Translations under genes and position numbers: made by a program
NCBI RefSeq assembly: GCF_000423905.1
Contig: NZ_AUIW01000016.1
Coordinates: 1 to 43,246, forward strand
DNA length: 43,246 nucleotides
Direction of reading: 5' to 3'
Source of the DNA: Thermus antranikianii DSM 12462
Lineage (GTDB): Bacteria > Deinococcota > Deinococci > Deinococcales > Thermaceae
Notes under the pieces: model-generated
Told to the model about the DNA's origin: nothing
The model's input: the letters and a program-made list of their open reading frames with translations, nothing else
Database searches by the model: none
Part shown: positions 23,820 through 32,304 of the stretch, in pieces
Position numbering within the stretch: position 1 is the first letter of the stretch
Layout: each line of letters opens with the position of its first letter

Positions 23820-25570
23820 GCCACCTCCTCCTCTCCCAGATAGGCCGCCCGCACCAAGGGGTTCCTCTGGACCTCCTTGGGCGTGCCCTCGGCGATCTTC
23901 TCCCCGTAGTTCATCACCACCACCCGGTCTGCTAGGCCCATGATGAGGTCCATGTCGTGGTCCACGATGAGCACCGTGTAGCCCTCCCTGGCCAGGGAGC
24001 GGAGGAGGGAGGCAAGCTCCCGCTTCTCCTGGGCCCTGAGTCCCGCAGCGGGCTCGTCCAGGAGGAGCACCTCGGCCCCCGAGGCCAGGAGCCGGGCGAT
24101 CTCCAGCAGGCGCTGCTGGCCCACGGAAAGGCGCTCCGCCTTTTCCAGGGCCAAGGACTCCAGCCCCACCCGCTTCAGGGCCCAGTAGGCGGAGGCCAAA
24201 GCCCGCTCTTCCTCCTTGCGGGAAAGGCCCAGAAGAGCCTGGAAAAAGCCCGCCCGGGTACGGCTGTACGTGCCCAAAGCGGCGTTCTCCAGCACCGTGA
24301 GCTCCAGGAAAAGGTGGGGATGCTGGAAGGTGCGGCCCAAACCCATGGCGTGGATCCGGTAAGGAGGAAGCCCCGTGATCTCCTTACCGAAAAGATGGAC
24401 CTGGCCCCGGTCGGGGAGCAAAGCCCCCGCCACCAGGTTAAACAGGGTGCTCTTCCCCGCCCCGTTGGGACCGATTAAGGCCAGGATCTCCCCCCGCTTC
24501 AAAGTGAAGGAAACCCCTGCCACCGCCATCAGCCCCCCGAAGGACTTCTGCAGGCCCCGGACCTCCAAGACCACTTCACCCCGGGGGCCGTCGGGGCTCT
24601 TGAGGGGAAGGGGTTCCGCCTTGGGCAACCCCTGGCCCCGGTTTGGCAGGTACCGCTCCACCATGGGCCAGAGGCCCTTGGGGGCCAGGATGAGGATCAG
24701 GGCCAGAATGAGGCCATAGCCGATGGTTTCGTAGTTGCCCTGTTGCCCCAAGAGGAGGGGCAGGAGGTCCTTTAACCAATCCTCGAGGCCGGTGAAAAAG
24801 GCCGCTCCCAGCATCACCCCGGGAATGCTCCCCACTCCCCCGGCCACGGCCATCACCAGGTACTTGATGGAAGCCTCCAGGGAAAAGGGCGTGGGGTTGA
24901 CGAAGCGCAGGAAGTGGGCGTACAGGAAACCCGCCAGGCCGGCTATGACCCCCGAGAGCAAAAAGGCCTTGAGCCTGAGGGCTGCCGGGTCCACGCCGAA
25001 GCTGGCCGCCGCCAGGGCATCCCCCCTCAGGGCCAGAAGGGCCCGCCCGATACGGCTTTGGCGCAGGTTGTAAAGGGCCAGGACCAGGAGGACCAGGAGG
25101 AAAAGGGTGAGGAAGGCGTAGTGGAAGCCGGTGTCCAGGGAGATGCCGAAGAGGTGGATCGGGGGAAGATCCGTAAGCCCCGTATGCCCCCCGGTGAGCC
25201 CCACCAGGTTCCCCGCCAGGATGTACAGGGCCACCTGCCAGGCGATGGTGGAAAGAGGAAGAAAATGCCCCTTAAGCCGCACCGTCAGAGCACCCAGGAG
25301 CAAAGCCAAAAGAAGGGCGGAGAGGAGCCCGGCCCCAAGCCCAAGCCAAGGGGAAAGCCCAGCCTTGACCGTGAGGAGGGCGGTGGCGTAGGCCCCCATG
25401 CCCATGAAGGCCGCCTGGGCGAAGCTGGTCATCCCTGCCAGACCCGTGAGCACGTAGAGGGAGAGGGCCACCATGGCGGAGAGGGCGAAGAAGTTCAGGA
25501 GGGTGAGGTAGTAGGGAAAGGGGGACAGGGCCAGGGGCAACAGGAGCAACAAAAACCAGAGGTAGCGCAT
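23816..25570 (-). CDS. livM-livG: Fused Liv-type permease and ATPase (LivM-LivG)
   Basis: This 584-residue protein joins an inner-membrane permease and its cytoplasmic ATPase. Residues 1 to about 305 are LivM: GLAGMTSFAQAAFMGMGAYA near 45, SRIGRALLALRGDALAAASFGVD and VMAVAGGVGSIPGVMLGAAFFT. After a linker (about 306-335) comes LivG: Walker A GPNGAGKST near 365, GLGRTFQHPHLFLELTVLENA, signature LSVGQQRLLEIARLLA and Walker B EVLLLDEPAAGL. The reading frame is continuous. The ATG at 25570 overlaps the livH stop as TGATG; a GTG one codon earlier is also possible. Such fusions occur in some Liv-type systems. Confidence 0.93.
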   Translation of the reverse strand: MRYLWFLLLLLPLALSPFPYYLTLLNFFALSAMVALSLYVLTGLAGMTSFAQAAFMGMGAYATALLTVKAGLSPWLGLGAGLLSALLLALLLGALTVRLKGHFLPLSTIAWQVALYILAGNLVGLTGGHTGLTDLPPIHLFGISLDTGFHYAFLTLFLLVLLVLALYNLRQSRIGRALLALRGDALAAASFGVDPAALRLKAFLLSGVIAGLAGFLYAHFLRFVNPTPFSLEASIKYLVMAVAGGVGSIPGVMLGAAFFTGLEDWLKDLLPLLLGQQGNYETIGYGLILALILILAPKGLWPMVERYLPNRGQGLPKAEPLPLKSPDGPRGEVVLEVRGLQKSFGGLMAVAGVSFTLKRGEILALIGPNGAGKSTLFNLVAGALLPDRGQVHLFGKEITGLPPYRIHAMGLGRTFQHPHLFLELTVLENAALGTYSRTRAGFFQALLGLSRKEEERALASAYWALKRVGLESLALEKAERLSVGQQRLLEIARLLASGAEVLLLDEPAAGLRAQEKRELASLLRSLAREGYTVLIVDHDMDLIMGLADRVVVMNYGEKIAEGTPKEVQRNPLVRAAYLGEEEVA

Positions 25571-26547
25571 CACTCCTCCACCGTGCGCGCCCGCAGGCTC
25601 TGGTAGAAGAGAGCGGGCACCAAGAGCAGGAAGACCAAAGCCTCCTTGTAGGCGCTGGCGTAGAAGCTGGTGAAGCTCTCAAAGAAGCCCACAAGGAGGG
25701 CTCCCAAAAAGGCCACCGGGTAGCTGGCAAGCCCCCCCAGGATGGCGGCCACGAACCCTTTAAGCCCCAGCATGAAGCCCATGAAGTAGGCGGCGTTGAT
25801 GAGGGGGGCCAAGAGAAGCCCGGAAAAAGCCGCCAAGAGGCTGGCGATGCCGAAGGCCACCATCCCCGCTTCCTCCGGGCGTATCCCCAAGAGCCTGGCC
25901 CCAAGCCGGTTCTCCGCCGCCGCCAAAAGCGCCTTTCCGAAAAGGGAGAAACGGAAGAAGAGGTAAAGGACCATCAGGCTCAAAGCGGCGAAGAGGAGGA
26001 CCAGAACCCCCTGCCAGGAGAGGCCCACCACCACCTCTCCCGAAAGGAGAGGGGCGGGACGGAACTGCTCGGGACCGAAGAAGACGAGGCCCAACCCCTG
26101 GTAGGCCACGTGGAGGCCCACGGCCATGATGAGGAGGGAAAGCACCGTGGCCCCCCGCATGGGCTGGAAGAAGACCCGGTAGGTGGCCACCCCCAGGTAC
26201 ACCACGAGGAGCACCGCCGCCAGATAGGCCAAGGGAGGAACCCCTTTAGCTAGAAGGAAGAGGAGGAAAAGCCCCACCCCGCCCACAAGGGGCAGAAGGG
26301 CTCCCCGGCCCCGGGCCATGAGGGCCCAGGCCCCTCCCAGGGCCAGGGCCAGCCACAGGGTGCCGGGGAGCTTGCCCTCGAGGAGCCACACCAGGGAAAG
26401 GGGGGCGAACATCAGAAGCTCCCCGATGGGCACCAGGATCACCCGGGTGACGGCAAAGACCAGCACCAGGGACAGGGCCAGAAGGCCGTAGACCACCCCG
26501 TTTTGCAACCCGTCCAAGAGGAGGAAGCTGAGGATGGTGGCGTCCAT
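25570..26547 (-). CDS. livH: Liv-type ABC transporter permease (LivH)
   Basis: This 325-residue membrane protein has about eight or nine helices. LivH marks are DGLQNGVVYGLLALSLVLVFAVTRVI near residue 12, QPMRGATVLSLLIMAVGLHVAYQGL near 128, ENRLGARLLGIRPEEAGMVAFGIAS near 210 and GLKGFVAAILGGLASYPVAFLGALLVGFFES near 263. It is slightly longer than average owing to an extra hydrophobic segment (about 75-110). It starts 3 nt after livK and overlaps the LivM-LivG start by one base. Confidence 0.93.
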   Translation of the reverse strand: MDATILSFLLLDGLQNGVVYGLLALSLVLVFAVTRVILVPIGELLMFAPLSLVWLLEGKLPGTLWLALALGGAWALMARGRGALLPLVGGVGLFLLFLLAKGVPPLAYLAAVLLVVYLGVATYRVFFQPMRGATVLSLLIMAVGLHVAYQGLGLVFFGPEQFRPAPLLSGEVVVGLSWQGVLVLLFAALSLMVLYLFFRFSLFGKALLAAAENRLGARLLGIRPEEAGMVAFGIASLLAAFSGLLLAPLINAAYFMGFMLGLKGFVAAILGGLASYPVAFLGALLVGFFESFTSFYASAYKEALVFLLLVPALFYQSLRARTVEE

Positions 26548-26550
26548 GGC

Positions 26551-27723
26551 TTAGCGGAAGATGCGTTCCAGCTTCCAGCGGCCGTTCTCCACCCGGACCA
26601 TCACCGCCGCATCCTCAAAGCGCAGGCCCAGGTGGTCCTCCCGGCTGAAAGTGAAGACCCCGTGGGTGGCCACCAGGTTCCGGGTGGCCTCGATCTCGTC
26701 CCGCAAGGCAGCGCGGAAGGCGGCGAGGTCCTTAGCCGGGTCAGCCCGCTTCAAGGCCCGCTCCAGGGCCGGCTTCAGGATCAGCCAGGCATCCCAGGCA
26801 TGGGCGCCGAAGGTGGAGTAGCTGCCGATGCCGTACTTGGCCTCGTAACGCTGGATGTAGTCCAGGGCCACCCGCTTGCTGGGGAAGGTGCCGGGAAGTT
26901 GCTCCGCCACCAGGATGGGCCCGGCCGGGAGAAGGGTGCCCTCCACGTCCTTGCCCCCCACCCGCAGGAAGTCGGGGTTGGCCACCCCGTGGGTCTGGTA
27001 GATGAGGCCGGCATAGCCCCGCTCCTTCAGGGTGCGCTGGGGAAGCACGGCGGGGGTGCCGCTGGCCCCGATCAAGACCGCGTCGGGCCGCCGGGCGAGG
27101 ATGCGCAGCACCTGGCCGGTCACCGAGGTGTCGGTGCGGGCATAACGCTCGCTGGCCACCACCTGCAGGCCCTTGGCCTTGGCCTCCGCCTCGAAGAAGC
27201 GGGCCCAGCCCTCCCCGTAGGCGTCGTTAAAGCCGATGTAGGCCACGGTCTTGACCCCCCTGGCCACCATGTCCGCCACGATGGCCCGGGCCATGAGCTC
27301 CTCTGTCTGGGGGGTCTTGAAGACCCAGTGCCGCTGGGCGTCCACGGGGTGGATGATGTCCTTGCTGGCCGCCAGGGAGATCATGGGCACCTTAGCCTCG
27401 GCCACCACGGGGATCATGCCCAAGGAAGCCGGGGTGGTGGTGGTGCCGATAATGGCCACCACTCCCTCCTCCACCAGGCGGCGGGTATTCCGCACCGCCT
27501 GGGTGGTGTCCGAGGCATCGTCCAGGATCACGAACTGCACCTTGCGCCCGGCCACGCCTCCCGTGCGGTCCAGCATCTCCTGGAGCATGAGGAAGGTGTT
27601 CCGCTCGGGAATACCCAAGGAGGCGGCAGGGCCGGTGGCCGAGACCACCACACCCACCTTGAGAGCCTCCTGGGCCAGGGCCGAAAGGCCTAAAACCAAC
27701 AGGGCTACCAACCAGCGCTTCAT
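26551..27723 (-). CDS. livK: Liv-type substrate-binding protein (LivK family)
   Basis: This 390-residue periplasmic receptor has a signal peptide (MKRWLVALLVLGLSALAQ) without a lipobox. The type I periplasmic-binding fold is evident from VGVVVSATGPAASLGIPERN near 25, DDASDTTQAVRNTRRLVEEGVVAIIG near 70 and YIGFNDAYGEGWARFFEAEAKAKG near 152. The start at ATG 27723 has GAGGGGAAG just upstream; longer upstream extension of the frame is not supported. It is the first gene of the Liv/Paa operon. PaaR-like control and the downstream paaK suggest it binds phenylacetate or a hydroxy derivative instead of an amino acid (inference). Confidence 0.92.
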   Translation of the reverse strand: MKRWLVALLVLGLSALAQEALKVGVVVSATGPAASLGIPERNTFLMLQEMLDRTGGVAGRKVQFVILDDASDTTQAVRNTRRLVEEGVVAIIGTTTTPASLGMIPVVAEAKVPMISLAASKDIIHPVDAQRHWVFKTPQTEELMARAIVADMVARGVKTVAYIGFNDAYGEGWARFFEAEAKAKGLQVVASERYARTDTSVTGQVLRILARRPDAVLIGASGTPAVLPQRTLKERGYAGLIYQTHGVANPDFLRVGGKDVEGTLLPAGPILVAEQLPGTFPSKRVALDYIQRYEAKYGIGSYSTFGAHAWDAWLILKPALERALKRADPAKDLAAFRAALRDEIEATRNLVATHGVFTFSREDHLGLRFEDAAVMVRVENGRWKLERIFR

Positions 27724-27803
27724 CTTCTTCCCCTCCTTCGTCCCTTCATCTTTCCGCTTCCCACTGTTCATTCCCCACCGGGCGAGACCCGGATCGGGTC
27801 TAA

Positions 27804-27817
27804 CTAACGACCGTTTG
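27804..27817. promoter_or_regulatory. PaaR-type operator upstream of livK
   Basis: CTAACGACCGTTTG fits the consensus CNAACGNNCGTTNG, recalled for PaaR, the TetR-family phenylacetyl-CoA-responsive repressor of T. thermophilus, at every fixed position. It lies 6 bases downstream of the -10 box, across the expected start point, where repressor binding would block transcription. The repressor gene itself is not in this window. Confidence 0.75.
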
Positions 27818-27823
27818 CCTTCC

Positions 27824-27852
27824 AGTTTAACCAGGGACTTCTGTCCCGTCAA
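27824..27852 (-). promoter_or_regulatory. Promoter of the livK operon
   Basis: On the minus strand TTGACG (27852-27847), a 17-base spacer and TAAACT (27829-27824) form a good promoter whose -35 hexamer begins two bases from the end of hpaD. Transcription would start near 27817, inside the PaaR-type operator, leaving a leader of about 95 nt. Confidence 0.7.
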
Positions 27853-27853
27853 G

Positions 27854-28810
27854 CTAGGTCACGTGCTCGGGGATGCCGACAAGGGGCGAAGGCCGCGTGG
27901 GCAAGGGCTTTCCCTCGAGGTCCAAAAGCAAGCTTCCCTCCAGGAACCAGCTCTTTGGGGTCCTGTGCCCCCAAAGGGTCTGTCGCCTGGGGTCGTTCAG
28001 GCTCCAGCGCACCGGGGGCAGGTCGGGGTCCACGGTGAGGTAGTCGGAGGTGTAGAGCTCGATGCGGTGCCCGTCCGGGTCCTTGAGGTAGAGGAACATG
28101 GCGTTGGAGATCCCGTGCCGCCCGGGTCCCCGTTCGATCTGGTCCGTCCTGCGGGCTCCCGCCAGGATGTCCGCCGCCTTCAGGATGGCCATGGGGTCAG
28201 GAAGCCAGTAGGCGAAGTGGTGGAGCCTCGGGCCTTCCCCGTTGGTGAAGGCCACGTCGTGGACGTTCCCCTTGCGGTGGAGCCAGCTGGCCCAAAGCCT
28301 CCCCTCATCGTCCTCCGTGTACTCGGTGAGGCGGAAGCCCAGCCTCTCCTGGTAATAGCGGGTGGCCCGCTCCACCTCGGGGGAGAAGAGGTTCAGGTGG
28401 TCGATGCGCAAAATCCCCGGCCCCCGGTAGAGGTGGTACTCCTGCAACATGCGGGGAAGCTTCTCCGCCCCCGCGTAGAAGACCAGGGGATAGCCAAAGG
28501 GGTCCTGAACGCGGAGCATCCTGGGCCTACCCCAGTCCGCTTCCAACCGGTGGGGAAGCCCTTCCTGTTCCGCCCAAGCCTGGGCCTCTTCCATCCCCTT
28601 CTCGTCCACCTTGAAGCCCAGGCTCCGCACCGCGGGAAGTTCCGCCTGGGTGAGCTTCAGGCTCCACTCCAGCTCCTCGTAGCCCCGGAGGTAGGCGCTT
28701 TTCCCCTCCTTGCGCTCCAGGCGGAAGCCCAAAAGCCCCTCGTAGAACTCCAGGCTTTTCTCCAGGTCCCTCACCCAAAGCTCTATGAATCCAACCCTCA
28801 CGATGGCCAT
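27854..28810 (-). CDS. hpaD: 3,4-dihydroxyphenylacetate 2,3-dioxygenase
   Basis: This 318-residue type I extradiol dioxygenase is built of paired vicinal-oxygen-chelate modules. Metal ligands are predicted at H138 (RIDHLN), H197 (RLHHFAYW) and E250 (HRIELYTSDY). The spacings of 59 and 53 residues equal those I recall for the Brevibacterium homoprotocatechuate 2,3-dioxygenase (H155, H214, E267). It opens the homoprotocatechuate ring to 5-carboxymethyl-2-hydroxymuconate semialdehyde, the substrate of HpaE. The start overlaps the end of hpaC by 13 nt. It is the last gene of the hpa operon, with the livK promoter immediately after it. Confidence 0.94.
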   Translation of the reverse strand: MAIVRVGFIELWVRDLEKSLEFYEGLLGFRLERKEGKSAYLRGYEELEWSLKLTQAELPAVRSLGFKVDEKGMEEAQAWAEQEGLPHRLEADWGRPRMLRVQDPFGYPLVFYAGAEKLPRMLQEYHLYRGPGILRIDHLNLFSPEVERATRYYQERLGFRLTEYTEDDEGRLWASWLHRKGNVHDVAFTNGEGPRLHHFAYWLPDPMAILKAADILAGARRTDQIERGPGRHGISNAMFLYLKDPDGHRIELYTSDYLTVDPDLPPVRWSLNDPRRQTLWGHRTPKSWFLEGSLLLDLEGKPLPTRPSPLVGIPEHVT

Positions 28811-29301
28811 ACCAACCTCCTGTAACCCCGGCCGAAGTACACCAAGGGAAGGCCGGGTTCCCCCAGCTCCACCGCCTCCACCCGGCCCACCACCAGCCGG
28901 TGGTCCCCCCCGGGGTAGGCCGCCTCCAGGCGGCAGCGCAGCACCGCCAAGGCCCCTGGCACCCTGCCGTCCACCAACCCCACCCCTTCCTGGGGTTTGC
29001 CGGCAAAGTGCTGGGAGACTGCCTCCTGCCCTTCCCTCAGAACGCTAACGGTGAAGGCCCGGGAGGCCTCCAGAAGGGGCAAAAGCCTCGCCTTCTCGTG
29101 GATGCCCAGGGCCACCAGGGGAGGCTCGAGGCTCAAGGACATGAAGGCGGTGGCGGTCATGCCCCGCTCCTCCTCCCCCAGCCGGGCGGACACCACGGTC
29201 ACCCCGGCGGCAAACCGGCTTAGGGCCTCCTTGAAGGCCTCCTTCAAGGCCTCGTCCGGCTTGGGCAAACCCGCAGGCCCCTCGGGAAAGGCACCCGTCA
29301 C
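28798..29301 (-). CDS. hpaC: 4-hydroxyphenylacetate 3-monooxygenase, flavin reductase component
   Basis: This 167-residue NAD(P)H:flavin reductase supplies reduced FAD to HpaB. The flavin-reductase fold is shown by RFAAGVTVVSAR near residue 29, GMTATAFMSLSLEPPLVALGI (about 47-67), and the final YPGGDHRLVVGRVEAVEL and YFGRGYRRLVW. It seems very like the T. thermophilus HpaC but with about 18 extra N-terminal residues. The GTG at 29301 is well supported by a GGAGGTGGAGG and GTGA overlap with hpaB; a TTG at residue 19 would give the usual 149-residue length. Confidence 0.92.
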   Translation of the reverse strand: MTGAFPEGPAGLPKPDEALKEAFKEALSRFAAGVTVVSARLGEEERGMTATAFMSLSLEPPLVALGIHEKARLLPLLEASRAFTVSVLREGQEAVSQHFAGKPQEGVGLVDGRVPGALAVLRCRLEAAYPGGDHRLVVGRVEAVELGEPGLPLVYFGRGYRRLVWPS

Positions 29302-30749
29302 GCCTCCACCTCCGCAAACACGGAAAGCGCCCTCTTCAGGTAGGCGCGGATCCGCTCCTTGTAGGGCTCTTTATCGTAGACGCTAAAGAGGGTCTGATAC
29401 ATGCGCACCGGATCCCCGAAGAAGAAGCGCTCGTAAAGCTCCTGCCGGGCTCCGAATCCCGAGAGGGTCATGTCCCAGGCCAGGCGGAAGAGGGCCACCC
29501 GCTCCTTGGCCTCGAGGGTAGCCCCCTGCAGATACTTCTCCAGCAAGGGGGCCAGGGGGCCCTTGAAGTCCCGCTCCGAGGGCAGGGTGATCAGGCCGCT
29601 GGCCCCGATCTGCTCCAGGATCTCCCTAAGCCGGGGGTAGAGCCTGGGGTACAGGTTCCTCGCCCCGTCCAAGGCCCCCCGGTCGGGTACCAGCAGGCCA
29701 AAGGCATTCTCCTTGGCCTCCTCCTCCGCCCGGGTCCAGAAGGCCCGCATGGCCTCCAGGTAGACGATGATCTCGGCGATCTTCTCCTGCACGTGGCTGT
29801 AGGCGTCGGCCCCGATCCCCTCGGCCATCAAGGCCGCCACCCCCAGAAAGGCCTCGGTCTTGGCGGTCTTCAAGGCCACCACCTGGTGGGCCATGTGGTT
29901 CAAGGCTCCCGTGGCGGCGTAGGCGTTGTTGCAGAGCTCCACGTTCCCTAAAATGAAGACCCGCTCCCAAGGGACCAGCACATCGTCAAAGATCACCAGG
30001 CAGTCCATCTCCTCGAGGCGGCTGCTAAGGGGGTAGTCGAAGGGGCTATCCCCTCCCACCAAGGCCTCGCGGCAGACGAAGTGAAGCCCCGGGGTGGAAG
30101 TGGGCAGGGCGAAGGCAATGGCGTACTTCTCGTTGCCCGGCCCCTCCTTAAGCAGGGTGGAAGGGAAGATGAGGACCTCATCCGCCAGGGGAAAGGTGGC
30201 GGTCATGCGGGCTCCCCGCACCACGATGCCCTTTTCCGTCTGACGCACCACCCCCACGGGGATGTAGGGGTCGGGCTGGGCCGAGGGGGGCTTGGCCCGG
30301 TTCACCTGGGGGTTGGTAAGGGCGTGGGTGGTGGCCAGGTCGTGGTCGCGGAGGTAGCGGTAGTAGGCCCGCACGTTGTCGGCAAACTCCCCGAAGTACT
30401 CGGCGCTGGCAGCATAGGCCATGACCACGGCGTTCAGGTAGTCCGGGCTACGGCCCATCATCCCCAGGTTCTGGTCGGCCCAGAGCTTGTAGGCCTGGCC
30501 CCGCCGCTTCAGGTCCTCCTTGGTCTTGGGGATGAGGAAGCTCATCCCGTGCCGCTTCCCCTCCTCCTCGTAGGTGAGGGCCTCCCGGTACCGAGGATCG
30601 TGCTGCAGGTCATAGAGGGCCGCCATGGTGCGCACGATGCCCCGGAAGACGGGATGGGTAGTGGGGTCCTCTACCTTTTCCCCCTTGTACCAGAGGTTGG
30701 GGGGCCGCTCCTTCAAGGCTTCCAGATACTCCGCTCCTGTCCTCGCCAT
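29298..30749 (-). CDS. hpaB: 4-hydroxyphenylacetate 3-monooxygenase, oxygenase component
   Basis: This 483-residue FADH2-using oxygenase hydroxylates 4-hydroxyphenylacetate at C3 to give homoprotocatechuate. Typical sequence includes the N-terminal RTGAEYLEALKERPPNLWYKGEKV, GRSPDYLNAVVMAY near residue 98, ALTNPQVNR near 143, PLSSRLEEMDCLVIFDDVLVPWERVF near 240 and FGDPVRMYQT near the end. Length matches the T. thermophilus enzyme of about 481. It is followed by hpaC with a 4-nt overlap and preceded by hpaE with a 4-nt gap. Confidence 0.95.
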   Translation of the reverse strand: MARTGAEYLEALKERPPNLWYKGEKVEDPTTHPVFRGIVRTMAALYDLQHDPRYREALTYEEEGKRHGMSFLIPKTKEDLKRRGQAYKLWADQNLGMMGRSPDYLNAVVMAYAASAEYFGEFADNVRAYYRYLRDHDLATTHALTNPQVNRAKPPSAQPDPYIPVGVVRQTEKGIVVRGARMTATFPLADEVLIFPSTLLKEGPGNEKYAIAFALPTSTPGLHFVCREALVGGDSPFDYPLSSRLEEMDCLVIFDDVLVPWERVFILGNVELCNNAYAATGALNHMAHQVVALKTAKTEAFLGVAALMAEGIGADAYSHVQEKIAEIIVYLEAMRAFWTRAEEEAKENAFGLLVPDRGALDGARNLYPRLYPRLREILEQIGASGLITLPSERDFKGPLAPLLEKYLQGATLEAKERVALFRLAWDMTLSGFGARQELYERFFFGDPVRMYQTLFSVYDKEPYKERIRAYLKRALSVFAEVEA

Positions 30750-30753
30750 CCTC

Positions 30754-32304
30754 TCACCTCTTTCCGAACTTGGGCACGTGGGGGGGCCTTAGGGGAAGCC
30801 CCACGGCCTTGAGGTCGGTGTAAAACTCAAGAGCATAAAGGCCACCCTCCCGCCGTTCCCCGCTGGCCTTCACCCCGCCAAAGGGGGTGGGCAGGTGGCG
30901 CACGTTGTGGCTGTTCAGGTATACGAGGCCCGCCTCTAGCTCCAAGGCCAGGCGATGGGCCCTTTCCAAGTCCCGGGTGAACACGTAGGCCGCAAGGCCA
31001 TACCGGGTGTCGTTGGCCTTCCTAAGGGCTTCCTCCTCGTCCTTGAAAGGAATGGCCACCAAGACGGGCCCGAAGATCTCCTCCTGGGCGATTTTCATGT
31101 GGTTTTCCCCCACGAAGAGGGTGGGCTCCAGGTAGTTCCCCTGGGAAAGATCCTCCCCGCGGAAGGAGGTGGTGGCCCTCCTTCCGCCCACGAGAAGCCT
31201 TGCCCCCTCCTTAAGGCCCGCCTCCACATACCCCAAAACCCTCTCCAGGTGCTCGGGGTGGATGAGGGGGCCCACCTCGGTCTCGGGGTCCAGGGGATGG
31301 CCCACCCGGATGGCCCGCGCCCGTTCCGCCACCCTCTCCACAAAGGTTTCAAAGATGGACTCCTCCACCAGGAGGCGGGAGCTCGCTGTGCACCGCTCCC
31401 CGTTGAAGGAGTAGATCTGGAAGACCACCGCATCCAAAGCCCTTTCCAGATCGGCGTCGGCAAAGACCAAGGCCGGGCTTTTCCCGCCAAGCTCCAGGGA
31501 AAGCCGCTTAAGGTGGCGGGCGGCGTTTTGCATCACGATCTTCCCGGTTTCCGTCTCCCCGGTGAGGGTGATGAGGGGAACGAGGGGATGGGCCACCAGG
31601 GCAGCCCCCGCCTCCTCGCCGTAGCCCTGGACCAGGTTGAAGACCCCAGGGGGAAGGTCCGCCTCCTGCACGATCTCCGCCAGCTTGCTGGCGGTTAAGG
31701 GGCTCCATTCCGCGGGCTTCAGCACCACCGTGTCCCCGAAGGCCAGGGCCGGGGCGATGCGCCAGGTGGAAAGCATCAGGGGAGCGTTCCAGGGAGTGAT
31801 GATGCCCACCGGCCCAGCCGGGACCCTCAGGCTGTAGTAAAGCCAGTCCCGGTCCACGGGGAAGGTGCGGTCCTCCATGGCGTGCTCGGCGTACTCGGCG
31901 TAGAAGGCGAAGTTCTCCGCGGAGCGGGCCACCTGGGCCTTGACAATCCGCAGCACCTGCCCAGCATCCAAGGCCTCCACCACCGCCAGCTCATCCGCAT
32001 GCTTTTCCAAAAGCTCGGCGATCCTCAGGAGGTAGCGCTTCCTCTCCCGGGCCGGGGTGCGGCTCCACCGCTGGAAGGCCTCGTGGGCCGCCTTGGCGGC
32101 CCGGTCCACTTCCCTTTCCCCGCCCCGGGCCGCATGGGAGAGCACCTCGTTGGTGGAAGGATCCAAGGTGGGAAAGACCTCCCCGCTTTCCGAGGGGCGG
32201 AACTCCCCGCCGATGAAGTGGAGGGCCGTCCACCCCTTTAGGGCGTTTCGAATGGCCTCGATCCTTTCCCAGGGAATCCCTGCCACCTGGTCCTGGTACC
32301 TCAT
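30754..32304 (-). CDS. hpaE: 5-carboxymethyl-2-hydroxymuconate semialdehyde dehydrogenase
   Basis: This 516-residue aldehyde dehydrogenase has the NAD fold (GIITPWNAPLMLSTWRIAPALAFGDTVVLKPAEWSP, about residues 167-202), general base glutamate in LELGGKSPALVF near 272, catalytic cysteine in FNGERCTASSRL near 307 and EEIFGPVL near 412. Its position between the FAH-type enzyme and HpaB identifies the substrate as the HpaD product. Length is slightly above the usual 490 because of an N-terminal extension (MRYQDQVAGIPWERIEAIRNALKGW). It overlaps the preceding gene by 4 nt (ATGA). Confidence 0.92.
   Translation of the reverse strand: MRYQDQVAGIPWERIEAIRNALKGWTALHFIGGEFRPSESGEVFPTLDPSTNEVLSHAARGGEREVDRAAKAAHEAFQRWSRTPARERKRYLLRIAELLEKHADELAVVEALDAGQVLRIVKAQVARSAENFAFYAEYAEHAMEDRTFPVDRDWLYYSLRVPAGPVGIITPWNAPLMLSTWRIAPALAFGDTVVLKPAEWSPLTASKLAEIVQEADLPPGVFNLVQGYGEEAGAALVAHPLVPLITLTGETETGKIVMQNAARHLKRLSLELGGKSPALVFADADLERALDAVVFQIYSFNGERCTASSRLLVEESIFETFVERVAERARAIRVGHPLDPETEVGPLIHPEHLERVLGYVEAGLKEGARLLVGGRRATTSFRGEDLSQGNYLEPTLFVGENHMKIAQEEIFGPVLVAIPFKDEEEALRKANDTRYGLAAYVFTRDLERAHRLALELEAGLVYLNSHNVRHLPTPFGGVKASGERREGGLYALEFYTDLKAVGLPLRPPHVPKFGKR

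Noticed and set aside
26503-28825. Long plus-strand frames opposite livK and hpaD
   Set aside because: They are low-complexity shadows of well-recognised genes on the other strand and lack ribosome sites.
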